This document shows, piece after piece, positions 36,088 through 44,896 of a stretch of 64,000 bases of DNA. The first letter of the stretch is position 1. The number at the start of each line of letters is the position of its first letter. The position numbers and the translations under genes are program-made. The notes beneath the pieces are model-generated. The model searched no databases. It was not told the origin of the DNA and saw nothing but the letters and a program-made list of their open reading frames with translations. The stretch comes from CAZHHH01 sp052400685 (GTDB lineage Bacteria; Bacteroidota; Bacteroidia; Bacteroidales; Marinilabiliaceae): assembly GCA_052400685.1 (NCBI GenBank), contig JBQTGJ010000005.1; one strand, written 5' to 3'.

Positions 36088-39000
36088 TTAAAACCTGATC
36101 AAAAAATCGTTCAAATTAATTTCTGATTCCAAACATAGTTTTTTGCGTATCCGATATCTACTCGTTTCTAAACTACTCAATGCGATATTTAACATCTGAG
36201 CGATATCTTTATTTGATTTATTCATTCGTATATAACTACAAATACGCAAATCGTTTTGTGTTAATTTGGGGTATTGCTGAGCCAATTTAGTTTGAAAGTC
36301 ATCAAACAAAATATTTACAGTAGTGTCAAGTTCATTATCGCTATTTGTTGTAACTGCGCTTCTATTATGGATTGAATTAATAACTGATTTAAGTTTGCTT
36401 TTTAATAATGAAGGATCACTTTGTTCCAATTCTTTCAAATTTTCATAAAGCATTTTCACTTTTTGATCTGTAGCATAGGTATTGTTGACCAATGAGGCTA
36501 TTTTATTTTGGTTTACTTTATTGGTTTCTTTTAATTGCTCATTGTGTAATTTGAGGTCATTTTGTTCAGCTATCAATTCCCTATTTTTAACTCGAATACT
36601 TTGTGTATTGACGACCCTTTTTCTTATCTCAAGATATTTTATCGCGCATATCACGATTATGACGCCTAGCAGTAAAGCAACACCTACCTTAAACCAGTAT
36701 TGCTGCCAAAAAAAACCATTAATAATAATTAACAATGTTTTATCTGACTCCCAATTTGTCAAATCATAAGATGACCTAACTTTAAAAAAATATTCACCTG
36801 GAGGTAAATTAGTATAAGTAGCACTTCTGTATGCTTTCGAAATGATCCACTGTTTGTCGAATCCCTCCAGCTTATATGAAAAATAAAGGCCCAAAGGATT
36901 TGAGTAATTGATGGCACAAAAACTTAGAGTCAATACTTTATCATTATAGTCAAGCAGCAACGTGTCGATATCGCATAACAAAACATTTTGTATTACAGTT
37001 GTATCAATTTGTCGATCGCGATAACGTTGATCGCAATGAATCGGTTTATGCATGACCTCAATCTTATCAATACATGTTTTACCATTAAAAGCATCTGCAC
37101 CAATGGTTTCAGGATAAAAGAGACTAAATCCCTCATTTCCGCCAAATATCATGTCTCCGGATTGAAGTAAAGCAAAGGCATTTATATTAACCTCATTAAA
37201 TCCTAAGCCCTGACTTCGGTTAAAATTGAGAACCTGTTCTGTTTCGGGATCTAAAACTGAAATTCCTTGATTGGTTCCTATCCATAATCGCCCTTTTTTA
37301 TCAGCGATAACTCCAACTAAAATGAGAGATGGTAGGCCATTACTGATATTAAAAAGCTTTTCAATATGATAGTTACGATCAAGTTTATATAACCCTTTGC
37401 CCATGGAGGTGACCCACAAATTACCCAATTTATCCTCATACATTGATGAAGCGGAGTAAATTTCAAAACGATTAAACTGTTTGCTTTGAATATCGTAACA
37501 GGTAAGTTTGTCGGGTGAACCAATCCATATATTACCTTTAACATCCTTCTGTAGGTTCCATATCTTATTATTCGGAATGGTATTTAATGTATCCTCAGAT
37601 GAAAAAAGCTCTTTAAATTCGATAGTTCGATCATTTTTATCTGCCATATCACCGGCAGCAACCATTCTAATACCCTCACCACAGATTCCTAACCAAATAT
37701 TTTCATCGTCATCCTCTATTATGGAATTTATTTTAGATAAAGGCAAACTATTCCTGTTTTCCGGGTCGTGGGTGAAGTATTTATAAGTTTTTAAGTCAGG
37801 CATTAACACAACTAGACTATTTTTACCGGCGAGCCACATTCGTTTCTTGCTGTCCTGAAAAATACAACTGATATCATTGATGTTCAATTTTGAAGTAACG
37901 TCTAATTTGGTATAAGTACCATTCTTGGAATTAAAAATATAGACGCCACCGTCGTAAGTGCCAATCCATAATCTTCTTCCTTGATCTTCGAAGCAACAAG
38001 ATACACTTAAAAGCGTGTGTGATAACTCATCGCGTAAGGAATAAGACGGGAATCGGTTGTGCTCTTTATTAATCATAAAAACACCGGAACCAAAAGTTGA
38101 GATCCAGATATTTCCATTATCATCATTAAAGACATCCCATATAAAATCTTGTTTTGTATTCTTTAAATCGGACTGAACCAGTTCACATTTTTCAAAACGC
38201 TCTTCTTCCGTATAAAATTTGTACAAGCCCCCACCAAAAGTTGCAACCCATAAAAAATCTTTATCACTTTGCTCAATGGAACGAATGGTTTCGCACTTAT
38301 CCAAAAAACATTCAAATGAGACTAATGAATTATCTTTAAATTTGTATCGCCACAGGCCTGAATTCCATGTGCCAATCCAATAATTATCAGCATAATCCTG
38401 AAATACACAATTGATAATACTATTGGACAATGATTTAAAAGCATTAGTTACACTTGATACAATCTTTCGTTTTCGCATATCAAAAATAGAGAGTCCTCCA
38501 TTTTCAGTGGCTATCCATAACAACCCTTGTCGGTCTACATACAACGAATTGATATAATTACTTTGTAAGGAACTTGAATCTCCAGGGATAGCTTTATAAT
38601 TCTCAAATTTCCCATTTGTTTTATCGTAAACTGTTAGTCCGCCTCCATAAGAAGCCAGCCACAATAAGCCATCTTTGTCGATATAAATATCTCTCAAACA
38701 ATTACAACCCAAATTATTATTTTTATTTGAGCCACTCACTATCTGAGTTACTTTTCCTGTTTTAATATTATATGAATTGAGACCAAATTCGGTTCCAAAC
38801 CACATGGTTTCACGGTCATTATCTTCAACAATAGCATAAATAACATTGTTTGAGAAAACCTCTCTTCCGTCAGCCGTTTTACTAATAAAATCGAAATCGT
38901 ATCCGTCAAAAATCTGAACTCCGGAATACGTGCCTATCCAAATTATGCCTCTACTATCCTGTGTTACACACAAAACATGGTTATTTGCAAGTCCTTGCGA

Positions 39001-39105
39001 GTTGTCAACATTTTTAATTTTTAATTTATTTAAAGGGAGACTGTACCCCATCTGTATAAAAAAAACCTCTATTATTAAAATAATTAAATATTTAATGTAC
39101 ACCAT
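36088..39105 (-). CDS. Membrane one-component regulator: beta-propeller, Y_Y_Y domain, LuxR-like HTH
   Basis: A 1005-aa protein. After a signal/anchor (residues 3-25) come about 14 Reg_prop-type propeller repeats (for example GLLWIATENGGLSIFD, GNIWISTFGSGVFMI), a Y_Y_Y Ig-like domain ending PPGEYFFKVRSS, one transmembrane helix (VGVALLLGVIIVICAI), a coiled coil, and a C-terminal HTH (LTQNDLRICSYIRMNKSNKD, IAQMLNIALSSLETSRYRIR). There is no histidine kinase or receiver, so sensing and DNA binding are in one chain. It likely senses a glycan breakdown product in the periplasm and controls the adjacent glucanase genes. ATG 39105 is chosen over an upstream TTG. Confidence 0.93.
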   Translation of the reverse strand: MVYIKYLIILIIEVFFIQMGYSLPLNKLKIKNVDNSQGLANNHVLCVTQDSRGIIWIGTYSGVQIFDGYDFDFISKTADGREVFSNNVIYAIVEDNDRETMWFGTEFGLNSYNIKTGKVTQIVSGSNKNNNLGCNCLRDIYIDKDGLLWLASYGGGLTVYDKTNGKFENYKAIPGDSSSLQSNYINSLYVDRQGLLWIATENGGLSIFDMRKRKIVSSVTNAFKSLSNSIINCVFQDYADNYWIGTWNSGLWRYKFKDNSLVSFECFLDKCETIRSIEQSDKDFLWVATFGGGLYKFYTEEERFEKCELVQSDLKNTKQDFIWDVFNDDNGNIWISTFGSGVFMINKEHNRFPSYSLRDELSHTLLSVSCCFEDQGRRLWIGTYDGGVYIFNSKNGTYTKLDVTSKLNINDISCIFQDSKKRMWLAGKNSLVVLMPDLKTYKYFTHDPENRNSLPLSKINSIIEDDDENIWLGICGEGIRMVAAGDMADKNDRTIEFKELFSSEDTLNTIPNNKIWNLQKDVKGNIWIGSPDKLTCYDIQSKQFNRFEIYSASSMYEDKLGNLWVTSMGKGLYKLDRNYHIEKLFNISNGLPSLILVGVIADKKGRLWIGTNQGISVLDPETEQVLNFNRSQGLGFNEVNINAFALLQSGDMIFGGNEGFSLFYPETIGADAFNGKTCIDKIEVMHKPIHCDQRYRDRQIDTTVIQNVLLCDIDTLLLDYNDKVLTLSFCAINYSNPLGLYFSYKLEGFDKQWIISKAYRSATYTNLPPGEYFFKVRSSYDLTNWESDKTLLIIINGFFWQQYWFKVGVALLLGVIIVICAIKYLEIRKRVVNTQSIRVKNRELIAEQNDLKLHNEQLKETNKVNQNKIASLVNNTYATDQKVKMLYENLKELEQSDPSLLKSKLKSVINSIHNRSAVTTNSDNELDTTVNILFDDFQTKLAQQYPKLTQNDLRICSYIRMNKSNKDIAQMLNIALSSLETSRYRIRKKLCLESEINLNDFLIRF

Positions 39106-39195
39106 TGTATAAACATTAATTAACAAACAATAAGTATTGATTATAGCATTAATAAATAAATTCAGCGTAAAAACTTAAGTAACTGATAATAAACA

Positions 39196-39282
39196 ACTCA
39201 AAACAAAGGCTTACGAAAATCTGAAATGTGTATTTACTTTGATATTTAAAGACAAGCATAGCACAGAAATTTAACTTTTCTT
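39196..39282 (-). repeat. Dispersed intergenic repeat, inverted copy
   Basis: On the minus strand: AAAAGTTAAATTTCTGTGCT, ATGCTTGTCTTTAAATATCA, GTAAATACACATTTCAGATT, TTCGTAAGCCTTTGTTTTGA. It lies upstream of the regulator. Confidence 0.6.
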
Positions 39283-39840
39283 GCAACCTCTAATCAGACC
39301 CTTGTAAAATATTTTACTTCTATGATAATTATATATATAAATAGCCGAGTAGATAACTAATATAACGATTTAGTTAACTTATTAAAACGAACAACCAAGC
39401 ACCACAATTTAAATACAGACAAATTTTTACCAACAACTTTCAAAACAATCAAATTAAAAACAGTTCTATTTTCAAACAGACACAATAGGTTCAAAAACAG
39501 GCTCGTATAAATAAAATCATCGATAAATCAAACAGTTATCTCTAGTTTATAGCTGCAAGCAAAATAACAATTTTTACTATCACAGAATCACCTAAACTAC
39601 AACAGAATAAATATAAAAAATAAAAAAAACGATTTAACAAAAGCCTAATAAAATTTCCCCCTTCTGAAAAAATGCCTCCTATCTTTCTCTCCTTGCGCAA
39701 TTACTGACTATCAGATAATTTATACCAGAAACCAAATCAATTAACAAATCCTCTTCTCCTAAACTTTTACAAACCCTACCACTTAAAACTCTTATCTATT
39801 CAAAACTCCAGAAAGATTACTATTTCCATTATTATCTTTT
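39283..39840. other. AT-rich spacer without recognised gene
   Basis: No ORF or repeat recognised. The stretch is strongly AT-rich and follows the regulator's upstream repeat. Confidence 0.4.
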
Positions 39841-39900
39841 AATGTGCTTAATACGTTTAGCACCTCCTTAAAGATACATGAGTATTGCTTAATATTTCAT

Positions 39901-39988
39901 GAGTCTACAATTTGATTTTTGAGGTCACATGGAACTTGCCGGAATAATCATTCACCTGTGTGAGAGATTCCTCTCATGCTCACTTCAT
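39901..39988 (-). promoter_or_regulatory. Conserved leader element (copy 3), apparently orphaned
   Basis: On the minus strand it matches copies 1 and 2 with two single-base gaps: ATGAAGTGAGC, ATGAGAGGAATCTCTCACAC, GGTGAATGATTATTCCGG and AAGTTCCATGTGACC. The hairpin TGAGAG-GAAT-CTCTCA is perfect here. A one-base deletion moves the small ORF start to its second ATG (MRGISHTGE). Where the other copies have a gene start, this one has ATG AAA TAT TAA, so the downstream gene is missing or destroyed. Confidence 0.5.
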
Positions 39989-40047
39989 CTATACATACAG
40001 GCTAAACATAAATTCCCCCAATACTATGTAGAATCATTATAAAAAAC

Positions 40048-40068
40048 TATATTTGCAACATTGTTGCA
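40048..40068 (+). promoter_or_regulatory. Promoter -7 box overlapped by a Fur/Zur-like palindrome
   Basis: TATATTTG (40048-40055) is an exact TAnnTTTG box. Overlapping its end, TGCAACA-T-TGTTGCA (40054-40068) is a perfect 7-1-7 inverted repeat, the geometry typical of Fur-family operators. It lies 22 nt before ATG 40091 of the His/Cys-rich protein and TonB receptor unit, so metal-responsive repression (zinc likely) is a reasonable inference. Confidence 0.55.
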
Positions 40069-40090
40069 TATAATTAGTCGCCAAAGTCGA

Positions 40091-40444
40091 ATGTACCAGC
40101 CTAAAAAACATATTATTGTCTTATTACTGTGGATCTTCTTATCGCCACAGGTATATCAGGCATGGCACATAGTAGCGCATCACAGCAATCTGTTACAAAA
40201 AAAAGAATGCCTTGACGGATGCCACCATGATACAACGGCAAAGAACAAAGGGTTGCAATGGCAGGAAAAAAAATCATTGTGTCCCATCTTAACATTTCAT
40301 TTTTATCACATTACCGGGCCTGCTGATGAAACAATTTCCTTCAAGCCCATTTTAGTCACCTCCTTTTTCAAAATCCGGGGAATCTCAAACTACCATCGGT
40401 TATACAATGGCTCTGCTTCTTCAAGAGCCCCTCCGGCTGCATAA
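40091..40444 (+). CDS. Small His/Cys-rich membrane-anchored protein upstream of TonB receptor
   Basis: A 117-aa product with an N-terminal hydrophobic segment (HIIVLLLWIFLSPQVYQAW) and then clustered possible metal ligands: HIVAHHSN, CLDGCHHD, CPILTFHFYH. I choose ATG 40091 because the earlier frame start (40061) lies inside the operator. I do not recognise a named family. Its place at the head of the TonB receptor/lipoprotein cluster suggests a metal-handling periplasmic or membrane accessory. Confidence 0.65.
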   Translation: MYQPKKHIIVLLLWIFLSPQVYQAWHIVAHHSNLLQKKECLDGCHHDTTAKNKGLQWQEKKSLCPILTFHFYHITGPADETISFKPILVTSFFKIRGISNYHRLYNGSASSRAPPAA

Positions 40445-40556
40445 ACAGATACCGGGCAGTGCCAATTTAAGTCAGACAAAAAACAGTCGTGCCACTAAAA
40501 ATTTCATTTAACACAATTTGTTGTTACATGAAGCTGTTCGACTATAGATAGTGTTT

Positions 40557-40662
40557 GTCTATAAAGTCAACTGCTTCGTTATGCTTGTCATAAAAACAGT
40601 CATTTACGAAAAGTAAACGCCTTGATTTTGAGGACAAGCATAACCCAGAAGTCGGACTTTTC
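40557..40662. repeat. Dispersed intergenic repeat, palindromic form
   Basis: Two left halves face each other: TCTATAAAGTCAACTGC, TTCGTTATGCTTGTC on the plus strand, and GACAAGCATAACCCAGAAGT, CGGACTTT as the inverted partner. The whole unit could fold into a long hairpin between the small His/Cys-rich gene and the TonB receptor gene. Confidence 0.7.
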
Positions 40663-40745
40663 CTGCAAATACCCCATAGCATAACCTATCAATAGCACTG
40701 CTCCATTAGTTATACATTTCAGTAAACAAGTATAAACCATTATAC

Positions 40746-43130
40746 ATGCGGCAACATAAAAGACTGATGCTGTCTGTTATTGTAATTTTCATGACCACGG
40801 TTTTAGCGTCGGCCCAGCACCTCCTCACGGGAAAAGTTCAGGACGAAAAGCGCCAACCTCTTGCCGGTGCCGCCATTAGAGTGATGCCCGGGAACAAAGG
40901 AACGGTAACCAACGCCAATGGCATATTTACAATAACAGACCTGCGTCCGGGAAATTATCACATCGAAATATCATTTTTAGGATACGAAAACAAAATCCTA
41001 AACGTAGAGCTACCTTCAAATAAAAATACAAACATAACACTAAGCCCCACACATCAAACACTTAACGAAGTGGTCGTTAAAGACAACTACCGCGAACAAC
41101 GGCACCGTGAAGAGACTTTAAACATAGAAATTGTCAATGATGAATTTCTTCGTCAAAACAGGGGCGGCAGTCTGATGCAATCGTTATCACGACTCCCCGG
41201 TTTATCAACCATGACGATAGGCTCGGGTCAAAGCAAACCGGTCATTCGCGGACTGAGCTTTAACCGTATTGTGGTAGTGGAAAACGGCATTAAACACCAG
41301 GGACAGCAATGGGGCGATGACCATGGACTGGAAATTGATCAGTTTGCCGCCGACCGTGTGGAAGTAATCAAAGGTCCCGGTGCCATATTGTACGGTTCAG
41401 ATGCCATCGGCGGCGTTATCGACATACAGCAAAACGGCGTGCCGGCAGAAAACAGTACGGGCGGTACCATCGATCTGACAGCTAAAAGCAACAATGAGTA
41501 TGTGGGTGGTTCATTATGGCTATACACACGCCACAAAAAAAGCTATTATACCCTGCGTACTACTGTGGCCGGCTATGGTGATTACAAAGTCCCAACCGAC
41601 AGTGTGGATATCTATTCATACCGGGCACCACTTTATAAACGACACTTACGAAATACCGCCGGCAGAGAACAAGTCATCAATTTTTCAACAGGTTACATCA
41701 GCCAACGTTTTCAAAACCGGTTATTTCTGAGTTTTCTGAACAATAAAAATGGATTCTTTGCCAATGCGCACGGCCTGGAGCCGATGCAGGTAGACACCCT
41801 TGTGCACGACCGCTCGTCGCGTGACATACGGGACCCTTTTCATAAAGTCAATCACGTTAAAGTAATCAACCGAAGTAAATGGCAAATCAACAATAGTATC
41901 TGGACAAACGACGTCGGTTATCAACGTAACTTCCGACAGGAATGGAGCCGATATACCAGTCACGGTTTTATGCCTGCGGTATTTCCCGAAGGGCTCAATT
42001 TCCCTTCCGACCTGGAGCGTGAATTCGTAAAAAATACTTTTTCATGGAATACCAAAGGCAGCTGGAACGTCGCTAAAAAGCTAAAAATAAGTACTGGTAT
42101 TAATATAGAATACCAACACAACCGCATTGATGGTCGGGGATTTATCATCCCGGCCTTCGACCAGCAAAGTGCAGGAACCTTTTTTTACGGAAAATATAGT
42201 ATTAACGACCAAAGTCTTTTACACGCAGGCATACGTTATGATTATGGACGCATTCATACAGAACACTATAACGATTGGTTCACCACGCCAGTAAACGACA
42301 CAGATGTTCATCTGAAGAGAGCTGAGGAACTGACCCGACAATTCAGCAGCTTTTCATGGGCGATAGGCCTTAATCGCTCTGTAGACCACTTCAATCTGAA
42401 AGGAAATGTAGGTAAAAGTTACAGAACACCAACAGCTCAGGAACTGGCAGCCAATGGCGTGAACTATCACCGCTTTAGCTACGAAGTGGGTAACCACAAT
42501 TTGAATCCCGAAGTAGCTTATCAGGTAGACGCCGGTATTGAATGGAGCAAGCATAAAACAGCCATTGGAATTACGCCTTTCCTGAACTATTTCACCAACT
42601 ATATCTATCTGAATCCCACATCGCAACACGACCGGCTCTACGGCAATGGTAATCAAGTTTTTTACTACACACAAAATGAAGTGCTGCGCTATGGAACCGA
42701 GATGCATATCCATTTCAGTCCCACACCAAAAATAAAAACCGGCTTTATCGGCGAATATTTGTATTCAGAACAGATGAACGGAGATAAAAAAGGATTCACA
42801 TTACCATGGTCGCCTCCGGCTACTGCTCTGTTTAACCTAAAATACCTCCCGTATACAGGCAGGCATTTCAGTGAGACATATATTTCATTGGATTACAAAC
42901 TAACTGCCCCCCAAAACCGAATTGTGCCACCGGAAGAAAAAACCGACGGCTACCAGCTTTTAAATTTATCGGCCGGTAGCACCTTAGGGCCCTCGGGACG
43001 AACGTCGATAAACATGCAAATTCAAAATATTTTCAACACAAAATATTTTGATCACACAGATGTTTACAGGCTTATTAATGCACCCAGACCAGGAACCAAC
43101 GTCATTATAAACATCAAAACAACATTTTAA
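40746..43130 (+). CDS. TonB-dependent outer-membrane receptor
   Basis: A 794-aa receptor. Signal peptide 1-24 (LASAQ), a carboxypeptidase-regulatory-like domain (HLLTGKVQDEKRQPLAGAAI, about 25-110), plug domain about 120-230 (GAILYGSDAIGGVIDI), and a 22-strand-type barrel to the C-terminal NIKTTF. Histidines are frequent in the barrel loops. It is not a SusC homologue: it is shorter and has no SusD partner. With the His/Cys-rich protein, DUF4625-type lipoproteins and a Fur/Zur-like site it most likely imports a metal (zinc) or metallophore, by analogy to ZnuD-like receptors. Confidence 0.93.
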   Translation: MRQHKRLMLSVIVIFMTTVLASAQHLLTGKVQDEKRQPLAGAAIRVMPGNKGTVTNANGIFTITDLRPGNYHIEISFLGYENKILNVELPSNKNTNITLSPTHQTLNEVVVKDNYREQRHREETLNIEIVNDEFLRQNRGGSLMQSLSRLPGLSTMTIGSGQSKPVIRGLSFNRIVVVENGIKHQGQQWGDDHGLEIDQFAADRVEVIKGPGAILYGSDAIGGVIDIQQNGVPAENSTGGTIDLTAKSNNEYVGGSLWLYTRHKKSYYTLRTTVAGYGDYKVPTDSVDIYSYRAPLYKRHLRNTAGREQVINFSTGYISQRFQNRLFLSFLNNKNGFFANAHGLEPMQVDTLVHDRSSRDIRDPFHKVNHVKVINRSKWQINNSIWTNDVGYQRNFRQEWSRYTSHGFMPAVFPEGLNFPSDLEREFVKNTFSWNTKGSWNVAKKLKISTGINIEYQHNRIDGRGFIIPAFDQQSAGTFFYGKYSINDQSLLHAGIRYDYGRIHTEHYNDWFTTPVNDTDVHLKRAEELTRQFSSFSWAIGLNRSVDHFNLKGNVGKSYRTPTAQELAANGVNYHRFSYEVGNHNLNPEVAYQVDAGIEWSKHKTAIGITPFLNYFTNYIYLNPTSQHDRLYGNGNQVFYYTQNEVLRYGTEMHIHFSPTPKIKTGFIGEYLYSEQMNGDKKGFTLPWSPPATALFNLKYLPYTGRHFSETYISLDYKLTAPQNRIVPPEEKTDGYQLLNLSAGSTLGPSGRTSINMQIQNIFNTKYFDHTDVYRLINAPRPGTNVIINIKTTF

Positions 43131-43230
43131 TTGATCGTCACGAAAACAACCATGCGCGCAAAAAGACACCAATAATATAAGTAAAAAGCACCCATGGCAC
43201 TATAATTCACACATCTTAAATTTTAAAAAA

Positions 43231-44040
43231 ATGAAAACAATCAAATTAGTAACCACAGTCATTTTATCATTGACACTTCTTTTTACGTCATGCAATGAGG
43301 ATGATGTATCAGCGCCTGCTATCAGGAATCTGGAAATCGGATTGGAAAACAACCATATAGGTTACATTGGTAACGAACTACATCTGGAAGCCGACATTGA
43401 AGCCTCCGGCATAATAGATGAGGTAACAGTAACGATTAACCATAAAACAATCGGAAATAACACAATTAAGGCATCCTACACAGAATTTGCAGGGCTTAAA
43501 AACACGCTTTTTCACGAACATATAGACATACCTGACGGCTCAGAAGCCGGCACTTACATTCTTGACTTCATCGTTACCGATCAAGCCGGCCGGCAAACCA
43601 TTATTCAAGAAGAAATAGAGATAGAAATTACAACCGAAACACAGGCGCCTGAAATAACAATAGCATCAGTTCCCTCTGAAAACAAAATATTTCAAAAAAA
43701 TGATACCATAATAATTTCAGGAACTGTAACCGATAATCATTCGCTCGGAGGGATATACATAGGACTGGTGCGGGAAAATCAGAACCTTAACGATGAAAAT
43801 ATAGGCGACAGCAATACCATTACAATACTGCACACTCACGACTTTGAAAATTCGCAGTCGTTTAATTTTACGGCCAAACTGGTTACCGGTTCGGAACAGG
43901 ACAATAACACAACGCCTAAAATTATAACTAATAATTTGGCCTGGCAATCCGGCAACTATTTCATCGTCGTTAAAAGTCAGGATGTCTCTGGTAACTGGGC
44001 ATTTTCAGACCGCTATCCCATCATCATAAAGATGGACTAA
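43231..44040 (+). CDS. DUF4625-type lipoprotein
   Basis: A 269-aa lipoprotein: signal peptide with lipobox LLFTSC (Cys21), then two Ig-like beta domains (about 28-130, 138-269) of the DUF4625 kind that commonly sit next to TonB receptors in Bacteroidota. The segments HKTIGN, FHEHIDIPDGSEAGTYILDF and HTHDFENS place histidines in the predicted loops. It lies 100 nt after the receptor and is probably co-transcribed. The function is not established; a surface metal- or ligand-binding helper is inferred. Confidence 0.8.
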   Translation: MKTIKLVTTVILSLTLLFTSCNEDDVSAPAIRNLEIGLENNHIGYIGNELHLEADIEASGIIDEVTVTINHKTIGNNTIKASYTEFAGLKNTLFHEHIDIPDGSEAGTYILDFIVTDQAGRQTIIQEEIEIEITTETQAPEITIASVPSENKIFQKNDTIIISGTVTDNHSLGGIYIGLVRENQNLNDENIGDSNTITILHTHDFENSQSFNFTAKLVTGSEQDNNTTPKIITNNLAWQSGNYFIVVKSQDVSGNWAFSDRYPIIIKMD

Positions 44041-44149
44041 ACAAAACGAAGAATTGATGACAGACCAATTAAACAGAAGGTCTTTTTATCATTCTGAAAA
44101 ATATTTTGCATTAAAAAAAAACTCAGCTATTCTAATTAAAAACGACAAA

Positions 44150-44653
44150 ATGAAATCATTGATATTACCCATAGCAATACTTTTAGCAGTTATTACTGCT
44201 TTATCATCCTGCAGCAAGGACGATGTAGACGACACCAAACCCATTATTGATATGACCCTCGAATCAACATTTCCCCAAAACTGTGACACCATTTATTTTG
44301 GGGAGCCATTCATCTTTAATGCCGGTTTTTCAGATAACAACGAACTGGGCACAACCAATGCCTTTAGTCTCGAGATACATAATAATTTTAACCACCACGC
44401 GCATAGCACCGAAGTAACGGAATGTGAATTAGATCCGGCTAAAGATCCTGAAAATCCTTTTACACTTATAGCAGAATACGACATCCCGGAAGGTAAAAAT
44501 TACTATGAACCTATGGAACAAATCACCATTCCCCATGGCGACGAAAACGGCCTGTACGACGAAGGTGACTATCATTTTTTCATCAGTCTGGCGGACAAAA
44601 ATGGCTGGACAGTACAAAAAGGACTCAGCATAAAAATTATCAGAAGACCGTAA
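44150..44653 (+). CDS. Second DUF4625-type lipoprotein (single domain)
   Basis: A 167-aa lipoprotein from ATG 44150, which gives the signal peptide with lipobox ALSSCSKDD; the longer frame from 44054 lacks one. One Ig-like domain follows, with a histidine-rich stretch (EIHNNFNHHAHSTEVTE) and HGDENGLYDEGDYHFFISL, closely parallel to the previous gene. The NNFNHHAHS segment is a plausible metal site. Last gene of the cluster, ending before a terminator at 44750. Confidence 0.8.
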   Translation: MKSLILPIAILLAVITALSSCSKDDVDDTKPIIDMTLESTFPQNCDTIYFGEPFIFNAGFSDNNELGTTNAFSLEIHNNFNHHAHSTEVTECELDPAKDPENPFTLIAEYDIPEGKNYYEPMEQITIPHGDENGLYDEGDYHFFISLADKNGWTVQKGLSIKIIRRP

Positions 44654-44749
44654 ATACAGAGGTATTTTAAGACACTAAAGCGACAATCAACGCATTGGTA
44701 GCAGGAGTACACACGCACCATCTCACTCACAAACAACCTTGTACAAACG

Positions 44750-44782
44750 AAAGCCTGACAGAAATAACTGTCAGGCTTTTAT
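44750..44782. terminator. Bidirectional rho-independent terminator
   Basis: AAAGCCTGACAG and CTGTCAGGCTTT form a 12-bp stem with a 6-nt loop, with T-rich tail on the plus strand (TTTTATTAT). It closes the lipoprotein cluster and also the converging tRNA-Thr transcript. Confidence 0.85.
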
Positions 44783-44788
44783 TATGTG

Positions 44789-44861
44789 AGCCTCTCATGG
44801 GACTCGAACCCACGACCTGCTCATTACGAATGAGCTGCTCTACCAGCTGAGCTAAAGAGGC
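44789..44861 (-). tRNA. tRNA-Thr(CGT)
   Basis: The minus strand folds with acceptor GCCTCTT/GAGAGGC, D-arm AGCTCAGCTGGTAGAGCA, anticodon loop TTCGTAA (anticodon CGT) and T-arm GTGGGTTCGAGTCCCAT. A promoter-like TACTTTTG lies at 44872-44879, so it need not depend on the E1 gene upstream. Confidence 0.95.
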
Positions 44862-44871
44862 AATGCAGCTG

Positions 44872-44879
44872 CAAAAGTA
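44872..44879 (-). promoter_or_regulatory. -7 promoter element for tRNA-Thr
   Basis: TACTTTTG matches TAnnTTTG 10 nt upstream of the tRNA 5' end; no clear -33 TTTG is visible. Confidence 0.45.
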
Positions 44880-44896
44880 TTCATTTTTCTAAAATC

